Of a DNA stretch of 64,000 nucleotides, positions 26,810 to 35,611 are shown piece by piece; position 1 is the stretch's first letter; every line of letters starts with the position of its first letter. The notes under the pieces were generated by a model, which saw only the letters and a program-made list of their open reading frames with translations, had not been told where the DNA came from and did no database searches. Where the stretch lies: the NCBI GenBank assembly GCA_024695815.1, contig JAILHK010000008.1:28836-92835 (forward strand), read 5' to 3'. A program made the position numbers and the translations under genes. Source of the DNA: Prevotella sp. GTDB lineage: Bacteria > Bacteroidota > Bacteroidia > Bacteroidales > Bacteroidaceae.

Positions 26810-27073
26810 CAATAGCGCCACTATGATGTGGCAATAGTGCCACTATCAGCGCGCAAGAGTGGCACTATTGGATGCCGTCTAGAGTCTAGAAACATCAATT
26901 CTAGAGTCTAGAATGGATCGATGTAGAGTCTAGAATGGGTAATTCTAGAGTCTAGAAATGGCGTTTCTAGAGTCTAGAAATGATGCAAGAGTTAAACTAT
27001 GAGCTTTATATACCCACCATTCTACCCGGTTAAAGTTTTACTATTAGATGCGAAAAGCGTAACTTTGCAACTG
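26810..27073. repeat. Degenerate 22-bp-period tandem array of odd palindromes (about 12 units)
   Basis: Units start every 22 bp: caatagcgccactat (26810), caatagtgccactat (26832), caagagtggcactatt (26854), then tctagagtctagaa-type (26876, 26898, 26920, 26942, 26964), caagagttaaactatg (26986), ttaaagttttactattagatgc (27030), gaaaagcgtaactttgcaac (27052). Confidence 0.85.
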
Positions 27074-27141
27074 GAAAATTAAAGCGACAAGATCGCCATA
27101 CATACAGAGAACGACTATTTATAACCATTAAAAACACGATT

Positions 27142-27567
27142 ATGGCACTATTTTACAAATTCAGGCAAAACAATGATAACACGAAACCTAAGGCCTACAA
27201 GAAGTGGTTTGCACGAGCTGTCCACACCGAGACGGTGGGCATCCGCGAACTGTCGGAACAGATGCAGTGCAACAGCACGGTGAAACGGTCGGACATCCTG
27301 GCCGTGCTGAGCGAACTGGCCGACACCATGACCTCCGAACTGCAAAGCGGACGCAAGGTCTATCTGGAGGGCATCGGCACCTTTATGCTGGGCATCAGCA
27401 GCCGAGGGTGCGACCACGCCCGCGACTTCAGGACAGACCGCGACGTGGTGGACGTGCACGTGGTGTTTCAACCCGACACCTATAAGACGCGCAACGGGGT
27501 GAAACGACACGCACTGACCGACGGCACCCGACTGGTAGAGATGCCACACTATCGGAAACCAGAGTAG
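27142..27567 (+). CDS. HU family DNA-binding protein (HU-HIG type), paralog of 13776-14219
   Basis: KWFARAVHTETVGIRELSEQMQCNSTVKRSDILAVLSELADTMTSELQSGRKVYLEGIGTFMLGIS; promoter TAACTTTG at 27060. Confidence 0.9.
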   Translation: MALFYKFRQNNDNTKPKAYKKWFARAVHTETVGIRELSEQMQCNSTVKRSDILAVLSELADTMTSELQSGRKVYLEGIGTFMLGISSRGCDHARDFRTDRDVVDVHVVFQPDTYKTRNGVKRHALTDGTRLVEMPHYRKPE

Positions 27568-27681
27568 TTAAATGATTTTAAATTCTACGGATTTTAACAC
27601 ACAAACTTACAAGATTGAACATATATTGCACTCTTTAAAGATACTTTTGCAACACCAAAACAATCATCAATTATTAAAACA

Positions 27682-28050
27682 ATGAATGAAATCTACACAG
27701 GCCGCGAGGCTAAACTCCACCTTGCTTCAGAGGTGGAACAAATTCTGAGAAACCACAGTCGAGACGAACAACTGAAATGGAAGGGCTCGACAGTGGACCT
27801 GATGGAAGCGCTGCACATTGCCTTTCTGACCAACACGCTGACCAACGACGAAGGACAGTATATGTCGTTCACGGCCATCGTGCAGAGCGTGTGCGAGGTA
27901 TTGCACGTGCGCATGCCGCGCAACCCTTATAAATATGCTGCGCAGGGCAGTCAGCGACAGGGCTTCCGCAATCGTCCCTACATGGATCGCTACCTGTTTC
28001 TGCTAGGCAGTCATCCCAACCCCTTGTGGCAACAAATAGGGAAAAACTGA
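27682..28050 (+). CDS. RteC-like C-terminal domain protein
   Basis: LKWKGSTVDLMEALHIAFLTNTLTNDEGQYMSFTAIVQSVCEVLHVRM...RNRPYMDRYLFLL resembles the RteC C-terminal module; promoter TACTTTTGC at ~27650. Confidence 0.5.
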   Translation: MNEIYTGREAKLHLASEVEQILRNHSRDEQLKWKGSTVDLMEALHIAFLTNTLTNDEGQYMSFTAIVQSVCEVLHVRMPRNPYKYAAQGSQRQGFRNRPYMDRYLFLLGSHPNPLWQQIGKN

Positions 28051-28136
28051 TAAAAAGTTTAAAGTTTTGTTTAATATTTCAATATTAATTTATATTTTTG
28101 CCAACTGGAAAATCAAATAGTACAAAACCAAAACAC

Positions 28137-28937
28137 ATGAGGAAATATATATTCGGACTTTGCATATTGCTTTGCCTATCCTGTGACGACGTGTTTCAAA
28201 CGCATCCCTACGATGTGAATATCAAGGGCGAGAAAAACCTTAACGCCAAGAATATTGCCATCATCGAAGAGACGTATGCCGACAAGAACCCGCTGCGCGT
28301 GGCTTTTATCAGCGACAACCACCTGTGGCAATCGGACTTCCGCGACGAGATTAGCGACCTGAACAAGCGCACGGACGTGGACTTCGTGGTGCACTGTGGC
28401 GACCTGACGGACACGGGCACCAACAAGGAGTTTGAGTGGTCGCGCGACATTCTCGGCAAGCTGAACCACCCGTTTGTGGTGCTGATAGGCAACCACGACT
28501 TCCTGGGCACGGGCGACCAGACCTACGACGTGATCTATGGCGAGAAGAACTTCTCGTTTATTGCCAACCGCATCAAGTTTGTGTGCATCAACACCAACGC
28601 CACGGAGTATAACTACATGGCTGCCGTGCCCGACTTCAACTTCATGGAAGAGGAGATGGTGAAGGATGCCGACCGCTTCGACAGGACCATCATCATTATG
28701 CATGCCCCACCCTACAGCGACCAGTTTCCCGACAACGTGGTCAAGGCCTTCAGGCGCTATTTGGACTATTTCCCGCGGTTGATATGCTGCGTTTACGGCC
28801 ATTGTCACCGCAACGAGGTGAAGGATATCTACAACGACGGCCTGCTGTTCTATGGCATTGACAGTGCCGAGGGTCGAAACTACAGAATATTCACTTTTAC
28901 AACCGACGGTTATGAAACAGAGCAGATTAATTATTAG
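28137..28937 (+). CDS. Calcineurin-like metallophosphoesterase lipoprotein
   Basis: FISDNHLWQ, VHCGDLTDTG, VLIGNHDF, MHAPPYS, VYGHCHRNE: all metallophosphatase motifs; lipobox LCLSC. Confidence 0.92.
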   Translation: MRKYIFGLCILLCLSCDDVFQTHPYDVNIKGEKNLNAKNIAIIEETYADKNPLRVAFISDNHLWQSDFRDEISDLNKRTDVDFVVHCGDLTDTGTNKEFEWSRDILGKLNHPFVVLIGNHDFLGTGDQTYDVIYGEKNFSFIANRIKFVCINTNATEYNYMAAVPDFNFMEEEMVKDADRFDRTIIIMHAPPYSDQFPDNVVKAFRRYLDYFPRLICCVYGHCHRNEVKDIYNDGLLFYGIDSAEGRNYRIFTFTTDGYETEQINY

Positions 28938-29592
28938 CCTACTGATGTTGCTATTCGCCCTGCACATAACCGCCGGCGATAGCATCTATGTGCAACAGGT
29001 GCAGGAGAGCAAGTACGACAAGCGTATTCGTCACTACCGCAAACACTGGGCGGGACTCATCCCCACGCAGTTTGTGGTCCAGAATGCTGGCAACATGGGA
29101 TTGCTGTCGGCCGGTCTGGGATGGAACTATGGCGGTCGCCGACAGTGGGAGACGGACCTCATGGTGGGATTTATACCCAAACACCAGTCCACACGCACCA
29201 AGATGACCATGACGCTGAAAGAGAACTATATCCCCTGGAGCATCACGCCACACATGGACTTCAACAAACAGAAGCTGCTGAGCGTGGAACCGCTGACAGC
29301 CAGTCTCTACATCAACACCGTCTATGGCGACGAGTTCTGGAAGAACCAGCCCAACCGCTACCCAGACAAATACTATGAGTTTATGTCGACGAAGTTCCGA
29401 CTGAACGTGGCACTGGGACAGCGCATCACGATGAACATACCCGAGAAGTTGCGCATCAGACACAGCCGCGTATCGCTGTTCTACGAGGTGAGCACCTGCG
29501 ACCTTTACATCCGTGCCATGTTCCAGGACAGCAGCGTCAAGCTGAAAGACATCATCGGTCTTTCGCTGGGTATCAAACTACAAACACTATAA
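28912..29592 (+). CDS. Outer-membrane/secreted hypothetical protein
   Basis: MKQSRLIISLLMLLFALHITAGDSIY signal peptide; beta-rich aromatic body; overlaps the preceding CDS 3' end. Confidence 0.65.
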   Translation: MKQSRLIISLLMLLFALHITAGDSIYVQQVQESKYDKRIRHYRKHWAGLIPTQFVVQNAGNMGLLSAGLGWNYGGRRQWETDLMVGFIPKHQSTRTKMTMTLKENYIPWSITPHMDFNKQKLLSVEPLTASLYINTVYGDEFWKNQPNRYPDKYYEFMSTKFRLNVALGQRITMNIPEKLRIRHSRVSLFYEVSTCDLYIRAMFQDSSVKLKDIIGLSLGIKLQTL

Positions 29593-29607
29593 CAAAACAT
29601 CACGCAG

Positions 29608-31818
29608 ATGAAAAGATTCATATTACTACTTGCCTGCATACTGACCATAAGCACCATCGGTGCTGAACAGCAGGCACGACGAAAGAAGGTGGGCGTCGTG
29701 CTGAGTGGCGGCGGCGCCAAAGGCGTGGCACACATCGGTGTGCTGAAGGTGCTGGAAAAGGCTGGCATACCCGTTGACATCATCACGGGCACCTCGATGG
29801 GCAGCATCGTGGGCGGACTGTATGCCATTGGCTATAACGCCCACTCGCTCGACTCGCTGGTGCGCAACCAGGACTGGACCTACGTGATTACCGACCGCGA
29901 GAACCTGAAAAACCAGAGCCTGAGCGACCGTAAGAAACAGAACACTTATTTCATCTCGACCAACGTCACCAGGACAAAGCGCAACAAACTGGCGGGCGGA
30001 CTGATCACCGGCAAGAACATTGCTGAGTTGTTCAACAAGCTCTGCATGGGCTATACCGACTCGCTCGACTTCTCGCGCGACCTGCCCATACCGTTTGCCT
30101 GCGTGGCCACCGATATTATCAACTACGAGGAGTATCACTTCCACAGTGGCCGACTGCCACAGGCCATGCGTGCCTCGATGGCCATACCGGCGGTGTTCTC
30201 GCCCGTAAGACTGGACAACAAGGTGCTGGTGGATGGCGGACTGCGCAACAACTACCCGGTGGATATTGCCCGCGAGATGGGTGCCGACATCGTGATTGGT
30301 GTGTCGGTGAACGACCACCCGATGGGCTACGACGATGTGTGGGGCACGATGAGCGTGGTGAACCAGATTGTGAACATGAACTGTAAGAACAAGTTCGACG
30401 AGAACAAGGAGGCCACCGACCTCTACCTCTATGTGGACCCCGACGGCTATACCGCCGCCAGCTTCTCGGCCACCGCCATCGACACGCTGATACGTCGCGG
30501 CGAGAATGAAGCCATGCGCCACTGGGACGAGATCATAGCCTTGAAAAAGCGTATCGGCATCAGCAACTCGTTCAAGCCCACCATCCTGCACCCGCTGAAT
30601 CCGAAGGTGATGACCATCAACCAGAAGATAGACAGTTGTGTGTTTGTGGACATGACACCACAGGACGAACGCTTCCTACGACAGAAGTTCCACCTGGACA
30701 AGCTGGACAGCATCAACGCCACACTGGAGCAGCAGATCACCACGTCGGTACGTGTGGACCTGTTCTACCAGACGGCTGAATGCCAACTGGAGCCCACCAA
30801 AGACGGACAGGTGCTGAGAATCGTGGCTGGACAGCGCAAGCGCAGCCGTTTCCATGCCGGCGCCCGCTACGACAATGAGGAGTATGCTGCCATACAACTG
30901 GGACTGGACGTGCCGATGAAAACTGCCATACCAATGAACACGGACTTCACCATGCGACTGGGCAAGCGACTGATGGCTCGGGGCGAACTGACTATACACC
31001 CGCTGAACTTCACAAGACCGACGCTGCGCTGCACTTTCTATCGCAACGACATCGACATATACTCGGAGGGCGACCGCGACTATAACATCCTGTACAACCA
31101 GTTCCAGGCAGAGCTGACACCCATCAACCTGAACCTGCGACACTTCAACCTGAAGATGGGCGTGAGGTGGGACTATATGCACTACCGCAACAAACTGGGG
31201 TCGGAATCGTCGGCACTGGTGATACTGGAAAACGAACACTTCTATAGCTACCGCGCACAACTGGACTACAACAGCGAGGACAACTGGTACTTCCCTACCC
31301 GCGGTGCACGCTTCAAGGCTGAATATGCCTACCTGACCGACAACTTTGCCAAGCTGAACAATAAACCGGGCATCAGCGATGTGAATGCCAACTGGCGCAT
31401 CTCGTTCACCATGGGCAGCCGCTTCACACTGCAACCGATGTTCTACGGACGCATACTGTTGGGCACCAACGTGCCTCTGGTGCTGGGCAACACCATCGGC
31501 GGCGAGTGGTTCGGACACTACGTGGAACAGCAGATGCCCTTTGCGGGTATAGGCAATATGGAGTATGTGGACAATCAGTTTGTGGCTGCTCAGCTGCAGG
31601 CGCAACAGCGCATCGGCGACAAACACTACGTGCTGCTGCGCATTGGCGGCGGACAACAGGCCCACCAACTGAAAAACCTGTTGGACCGACAGACGCTGCT
31701 GGGCACTCAGCTGGCCTACTACTACCACACGCTGTTGGGACCTGCCGGGGCTACCATGGGATACAGCAACCACACCAAACAGCTTTATTTCTACCTGAAC
31801 CTGGGCTTTGAGTTCTGA
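29608..31818 (+). CDS. Patatin-like phospholipase fused to an Omp85/BamA-like barrel (PlpD-type)
   Basis: GVVLSGGGAKGVAHIGVLKVLEKAGIPVDIITGTSMGSIVGGLYAIGYN (GGGxKG, GTSMG), DGGLRNNYPV; C-terminal beta-strands ending LNLGFEF. Confidence 0.93.
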   Translation: MKRFILLLACILTISTIGAEQQARRKKVGVVLSGGGAKGVAHIGVLKVLEKAGIPVDIITGTSMGSIVGGLYAIGYNAHSLDSLVRNQDWTYVITDRENLKNQSLSDRKKQNTYFISTNVTRTKRNKLAGGLITGKNIAELFNKLCMGYTDSLDFSRDLPIPFACVATDIINYEEYHFHSGRLPQAMRASMAIPAVFSPVRLDNKVLVDGGLRNNYPVDIAREMGADIVIGVSVNDHPMGYDDVWGTMSVVNQIVNMNCKNKFDENKEATDLYLYVDPDGYTAASFSATAIDTLIRRGENEAMRHWDEIIALKKRIGISNSFKPTILHPLNPKVMTINQKIDSCVFVDMTPQDERFLRQKFHLDKLDSINATLEQQITTSVRVDLFYQTAECQLEPTKDGQVLRIVAGQRKRSRFHAGARYDNEEYAAIQLGLDVPMKTAIPMNTDFTMRLGKRLMARGELTIHPLNFTRPTLRCTFYRNDIDIYSEGDRDYNILYNQFQAELTPINLNLRHFNLKMGVRWDYMHYRNKLGSESSALVILENEHFYSYRAQLDYNSEDNWYFPTRGARFKAEYAYLTDNFAKLNNKPGISDVNANWRISFTMGSRFTLQPMFYGRILLGTNVPLVLGNTIGGEWFGHYVEQQMPFAGIGNMEYVDNQFVAAQLQAQQRIGDKHYVLLRIGGGQQAHQLKNLLDRQTLLGTQLAYYYHTLLGPAGATMGYSNHTKQLYFYLNLGFEF

Positions 31819-31921
31819 CGAAACACGGCAATAATTGAAAATAAAAAAGAAAATAATTGGTAGTGTCAGAAAGTTTTTGTAAGTTTGCAGTTTGAAATAG
31901 TACTATAAAAAAAAGTTAGTG

Positions 31922-32527
31922 ATGACATTTACTGAACAAGCTAATCAGATCTTCCAACAGGCGATACGCGACTATCACTTGACAGACAACGTGGACACGC
32001 CCATGAGAAACCCTTATGAGCGCGAGTCAATAGAGTACAACCTCTATCTGAAATGCTGGATAGACACCGTACAGTGGCACTATGAGGACATCATACGCGA
32101 CCCACACATTGACCCCACCGAGGCGCTGTCGCTGAAGCGACGTATTGACCATTCTAACCAAGACCGTACTGACCTTGTGGAGAATATTGACTCGTACTTC
32201 CGTCATATATACAGCGACGTGAAGCCTCTGCCAGACGCACGACTGAACACCGAGAGCCCTGCATGGGCCGTGGACCGACTGTCTATCCTGGCACTGAAAA
32301 TATGGCACATGGAGGAACAGGTGGAGCGCGAGGATGCCGACGAGGAACACCGTCAGCGCTGTCGCGCCAAGCTGAACGTGCTGCTGGAGCAGCAGGTTGA
32401 CCTCTCTACAGCCATCGACCAGCTGCTGGAGGATATCGAGGCTGGACGCAAATATATGAAGGTGTACAGACAGATGAAGATGTACAACGATCCCAGCACT
32501 AACCCCGTGCTGTATAACAACAAATAA
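31922..32527 (+). CDS. DUF4254 domain protein
   Basis: NQIFQQAIRDYHLTDNVDTPMRNPYERESIEYNLYLKCWIDTVQWHYEDIIRDP; ATG at 31922 follows TAAGTTTG at ~31879. Confidence 0.8.
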   Translation: MTFTEQANQIFQQAIRDYHLTDNVDTPMRNPYERESIEYNLYLKCWIDTVQWHYEDIIRDPHIDPTEALSLKRRIDHSNQDRTDLVENIDSYFRHIYSDVKPLPDARLNTESPAWAVDRLSILALKIWHMEEQVEREDADEEHRQRCRAKLNVLLEQQVDLSTAIDQLLEDIEAGRKYMKVYRQMKMYNDPSTNPVLYNNK

Positions 32528-32541
32528 TGATCTGCAACAGA

Positions 32542-32581
32542 CTCCTAAGTTAGGACATGCAACCGCTTCCTAACTTAGGAG
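32542..32581. terminator. 14-bp perfect inverted repeat between DUF4254 and GT9 genes
   Basis: CTCCTAAGTTAGGA / TCCTAACTTAGGAG; each arm is also a near-palindrome (TCCTAA-N-TTAGGA). Role uncertain, no T tract. Confidence 0.5.
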
Positions 32582-32594
32582 ACTAAATACTGAC

Positions 32595-33665
32595 ATGAAG
32601 CGACAACACTTACTCGTGATAAGATTCTCAGCATTAGGCGACGTGGCTATGATGGTGCCCGTGGTCTATTCGCTGGCCATGCAATATCCTGAGTTGAGAA
32701 TCACGGTGCTGAGTAAGCCGTTTGCTCGCAGCTTCTTTGAGGACCTGGCACCCAACGTAAACTTCATGGCTGCCGACATCAAAGGCGAATATCATGGCAT
32801 GAAGGGACTGAACTCGCTATACCGCCGACTGGTGGCAAAGCAGTTCACACACGTGGCCGACCTGCACTCGGTGCTGCGCTCTAACTACCTGCGACTGCGC
32901 TTCATGATGGGAAACTTTAAGGTGCAACACATCAACAAGCACCGCAAGGACCGCCGACAACTGGTGAAGCGCAACAACAAGCTGCGCCGACCTCTGCCAG
33001 CACAGCAGAACAACTATATGGAGGTGTTCGAGAAACTGGGATTCCCCATCAAGGAACTGACCTTCAACTCGGTGTTCCCTGCCGAAGGGGGCAACCTGAA
33101 CATGCTGCCCAAGGCCATCGGTCCAAAACGCTACTGGGAACAGTGGATTGGCATTGCGCCGTTTGCTGCACACCAGGGGAAAATATATCCGCCTGAGAAG
33201 ATGGAACAGGTGGTGAAACGGCTGACAGAGAACTATCCTAAGTGTCGTATCTTCCTCTTTGGACGCGGCAAGGAGGAAGACCGCTACTTCAAGAAATGGG
33301 TGAAGGAAATGCCACAGTGCGTATTCGTAGGCTGGCATCTGGAGAACATGCATCAGGAGCTGATTCTGATGAGTCATCTGGATGTGATGATTTCAATGGA
33401 CTCTGCCAATATGCACCTGGCCTCACTGACCAACACGCCCGTGGTCAGCATATGGGGTGCCACACACCCTATGGCGGGATTTATGGGCTACAGACAAACA
33501 GAGGAAAACAGCGTTCAGCTGGAACTGGACTGCAGACCATGCAGCGTGTATGGACAGAAGCCTTGTATCTTTGGCGACTATCACTGCATGACAGGCATCA
33601 CTCCCGAGATGATTGTAGGGAAGGTGGATGCTATTTTAAATAAGGTTCAGCAAACTGATAAATAA
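32595..33665 (+). CDS. Glycosyltransferase family 9 (heptosyltransferase-like)
   Basis: LLVIRFSALGDVAMMVPVVYSLAMQYP...SMDSANMHLASLTNTPVVSIWGATHP. Confidence 0.93.
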   Translation: MKRQHLLVIRFSALGDVAMMVPVVYSLAMQYPELRITVLSKPFARSFFEDLAPNVNFMAADIKGEYHGMKGLNSLYRRLVAKQFTHVADLHSVLRSNYLRLRFMMGNFKVQHINKHRKDRRQLVKRNNKLRRPLPAQQNNYMEVFEKLGFPIKELTFNSVFPAEGGNLNMLPKAIGPKRYWEQWIGIAPFAAHQGKIYPPEKMEQVVKRLTENYPKCRIFLFGRGKEEDRYFKKWVKEMPQCVFVGWHLENMHQELILMSHLDVMISMDSANMHLASLTNTPVVSIWGATHPMAGFMGYRQTEENSVQLELDCRPCSVYGQKPCIFGDYHCMTGITPEMIVGKVDAILNKVQQTDK

Positions 33666-34161
33666 CGATTCCTGCCGTCACAGAGACATTCATGGAGTGT
33701 TTGGTGCCTAACTGGGGTATCTCCAAACAGCCATCGCTGGCGTCTATCACTTCTTGGTGGACACCTTTTACTTCGTTGCCCATCACAATGGCATAGCGCT
33801 TGGTGGGATCGGGCGTGAAATGATTCAGCATGGTGCTGCCCTCGCACTGCTCTATGCTGAGCACTACCACTCCCCTACTCTGCAACTCGCGAACGGCTTC
33901 GAGGGCAGTAGGAAAATGGCGCCACTCTACACTGTCCTCGGCACCTAAGGCTGTCTTGTGGATTTCGGCATGTGGCGGACAACCTGTGATGCCACAAAGA
34001 TATACTGCCTCGGCTCGAAAAGCATCGCAGGTGCGAAAAACTGACCCTACATTATGCATCGAGCGCACATCGTCCATGACCACAATCAGTGGTAACTTCT
34101 CTGCTTCGTGAAACTCCTCGACCGAGAGGCGCTTCATCTCTATCGTACGTAACTTTCTCAT
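33631..34161 (-). CDS. TrmH/SpoU family RNA methyltransferase
   Basis: VVMDDVRSMHNVGSVFRTCDAF...YAIVMGNEVKGVHQEVIDASDGCLEIPQLGTKHSMNVSVTAGIVIYQF: SpoU motifs 1-3. Confidence 0.94.
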   Translation of the reverse strand: MRKLRTIEMKRLSVEEFHEAEKLPLIVVMDDVRSMHNVGSVFRTCDAFRAEAVYLCGITGCPPHAEIHKTALGAEDSVEWRHFPTALEAVRELQSRGVVVLSIEQCEGSTMLNHFTPDPTKRYAIVMGNEVKGVHQEVIDASDGCLEIPQLGTKHSMNVSVTAGIVIYQFAEPYLK

Positions 34162-34242
34162 TTCGTTTGCAAAGATAAGTATTTTAAGTGAGAAGTGAAA
34201 AGTGAGAAGTGAGAAGTTTTATTTGAAAGGTGAGAAAAAGGG

Positions 34243-34493
34243 TGTGGATAAGCTGGTGGATAACCCTGTTAATAACTATAGAATAACTTTGGAATAAGTT
34301 GTGGATTATACAATGGGCATTAGAGAGGGGTGGATATCAACACCTTTATTCAGGGCTTTTATTTCACTTTTCCACAGTTTTTCTTGTGAAAAAGATATAA
34401 ACTTATTAATTTTGCACCGAATTACGGAATTGTGGATAAAACATCTATAGTGTTCATTCTCAAATAGAAACAACAAACAGTAGGTGTGAATAA
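34243..34493. other. oriC: Candidate chromosomal replication origin (DnaA-box cluster)
   Basis: TGTGGATAA at 34243 and 34431 (perfect), TGTGAATAA 34485, GGTGGATAA 34255, TGTGGATTA 34300, TTTTCCACA 34368, TGTTAATAA 34267; gene-free AT-rich ~460 bp between trmH and nadA. Confidence 0.7.
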
Positions 34494-34621
34494 CTGTGTA
34501 TTCCGTGGGGAAAACGAAATGGGCAAGTAAAGTGGCATTTAATTACCAACTTATCAACGGCACATTATACTACTCATTTCTATTTTAAAAAGAAAAAGAA
34601 AAAAAGGAATATAATTATAAG

Positions 34622-35611
34622 ATGTTGAAAAAGGAGTGGACAGAGCAAGGCTTCATTGATGAAGCTGTGGCTGAGGGAACAGACTTGAAGAAAGAGATAC
34701 GTAGTCTGTGCAAGGAGAAAAACGCAGTGATATTGGCACACTATTATACCGTTGGCGACATACAAGATGTGGCCGACTTTGTTGGCGACTCGCTGGCATT
34801 GGCACGTAAGGCTGCCGAGACCGACGCCAAGATGATGGTGATGTGTGGCGTGCACTTCATGGCAGAGACCTGCAAGCTGTTGTCGCCCGAGAAGACTGTG
34901 CTGTGTCCAGACCTGAATGCTGGTTGTTCGCTGGCCGACAGTTGTAAGGCGGACGACCTGAAGAGATATAAGGAGGAGCATCCGGGCTATCAGGTGGTGA
35001 GCTATGTGAACACCACTGCTGCCGTGAAGGCACTGACCGACGTGGTGGTGACCAGTGGTAATGCCAAGAAGGTGGTGGATCAGTTGCCTAAGGATGCAAA
35101 GATTATCTTTGGACCTGACTATAATCTAGGTAACTATATCAACGAGGTGACGGGCAGAAAGATGTTGCTGTGGAATGGTGGTTGCCATGTGCACGAGCGC
35201 TTCTCGCCTGCAGCTATTGTGAAGTTGAAGGCGCAACATCCTGATGCTATCGTGATGGCACACCTGGAGTGTAAGGGTCCGGTGCTGGCTCTGGCCGATG
35301 TGAAGGGTTCTACAGCCGACATGCTGAAGTATGCGGGCAATAGTGAGGCTAAGCAGTTTATCGTGGCTACAGAGGCCGGTATTCTGCACGAGCTGCAACG
35401 TATGTGTCCGGATAAGGAGTTCATACCTGTGCCACCAGAGATTACCGAGAGCGGACTGGAATGCTCGTGCAACGAGTGTCAGTATATGAAAATGAACACG
35501 CTGCAGAAGATCTACAACACGCTGAAGTATGAGTGGCCACAGATAGAGATTGATCCTGCCATTGCCAAGGATGCTGTGAAGCCTATTGAACGAATGCTGG
35601 CATTGAGCTAA
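34622..35611 (+). CDS. nadA: Quinolinate synthase
   Basis: AVILAHYYTVGDIQDVADFVGDSLALARKAAE...MCGVHFMAETCKLLSPEKTVLCPDLNAGCSLAD...CSCNECQYMKMNTL. Confidence 0.97.
   Translation: MLKKEWTEQGFIDEAVAEGTDLKKEIRSLCKEKNAVILAHYYTVGDIQDVADFVGDSLALARKAAETDAKMMVMCGVHFMAETCKLLSPEKTVLCPDLNAGCSLADSCKADDLKRYKEEHPGYQVVSYVNTTAAVKALTDVVVTSGNAKKVVDQLPKDAKIIFGPDYNLGNYINEVTGRKMLLWNGGCHVHERFSPAAIVKLKAQHPDAIVMAHLECKGPVLALADVKGSTADMLKYAGNSEAKQFIVATEAGILHELQRMCPDKEFIPVPPEITESGLECSCNECQYMKMNTLQKIYNTLKYEWPQIEIDPAIAKDAVKPIERMLALS

Noticed and set aside
26877-26979. Mini-CRISPR (15-bp repeats, 7-bp spacers)
   Set aside because: Spacers far too short, no cas genes, phase extends into degenerate units; better explained as operator or tandem-duplication array.
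30676-31773. 365-aa minus-strand ORF opposite the patatin gene
   Set aside because: Antisense shadow; the opposite strand carries intact patatin and barrel motifs.
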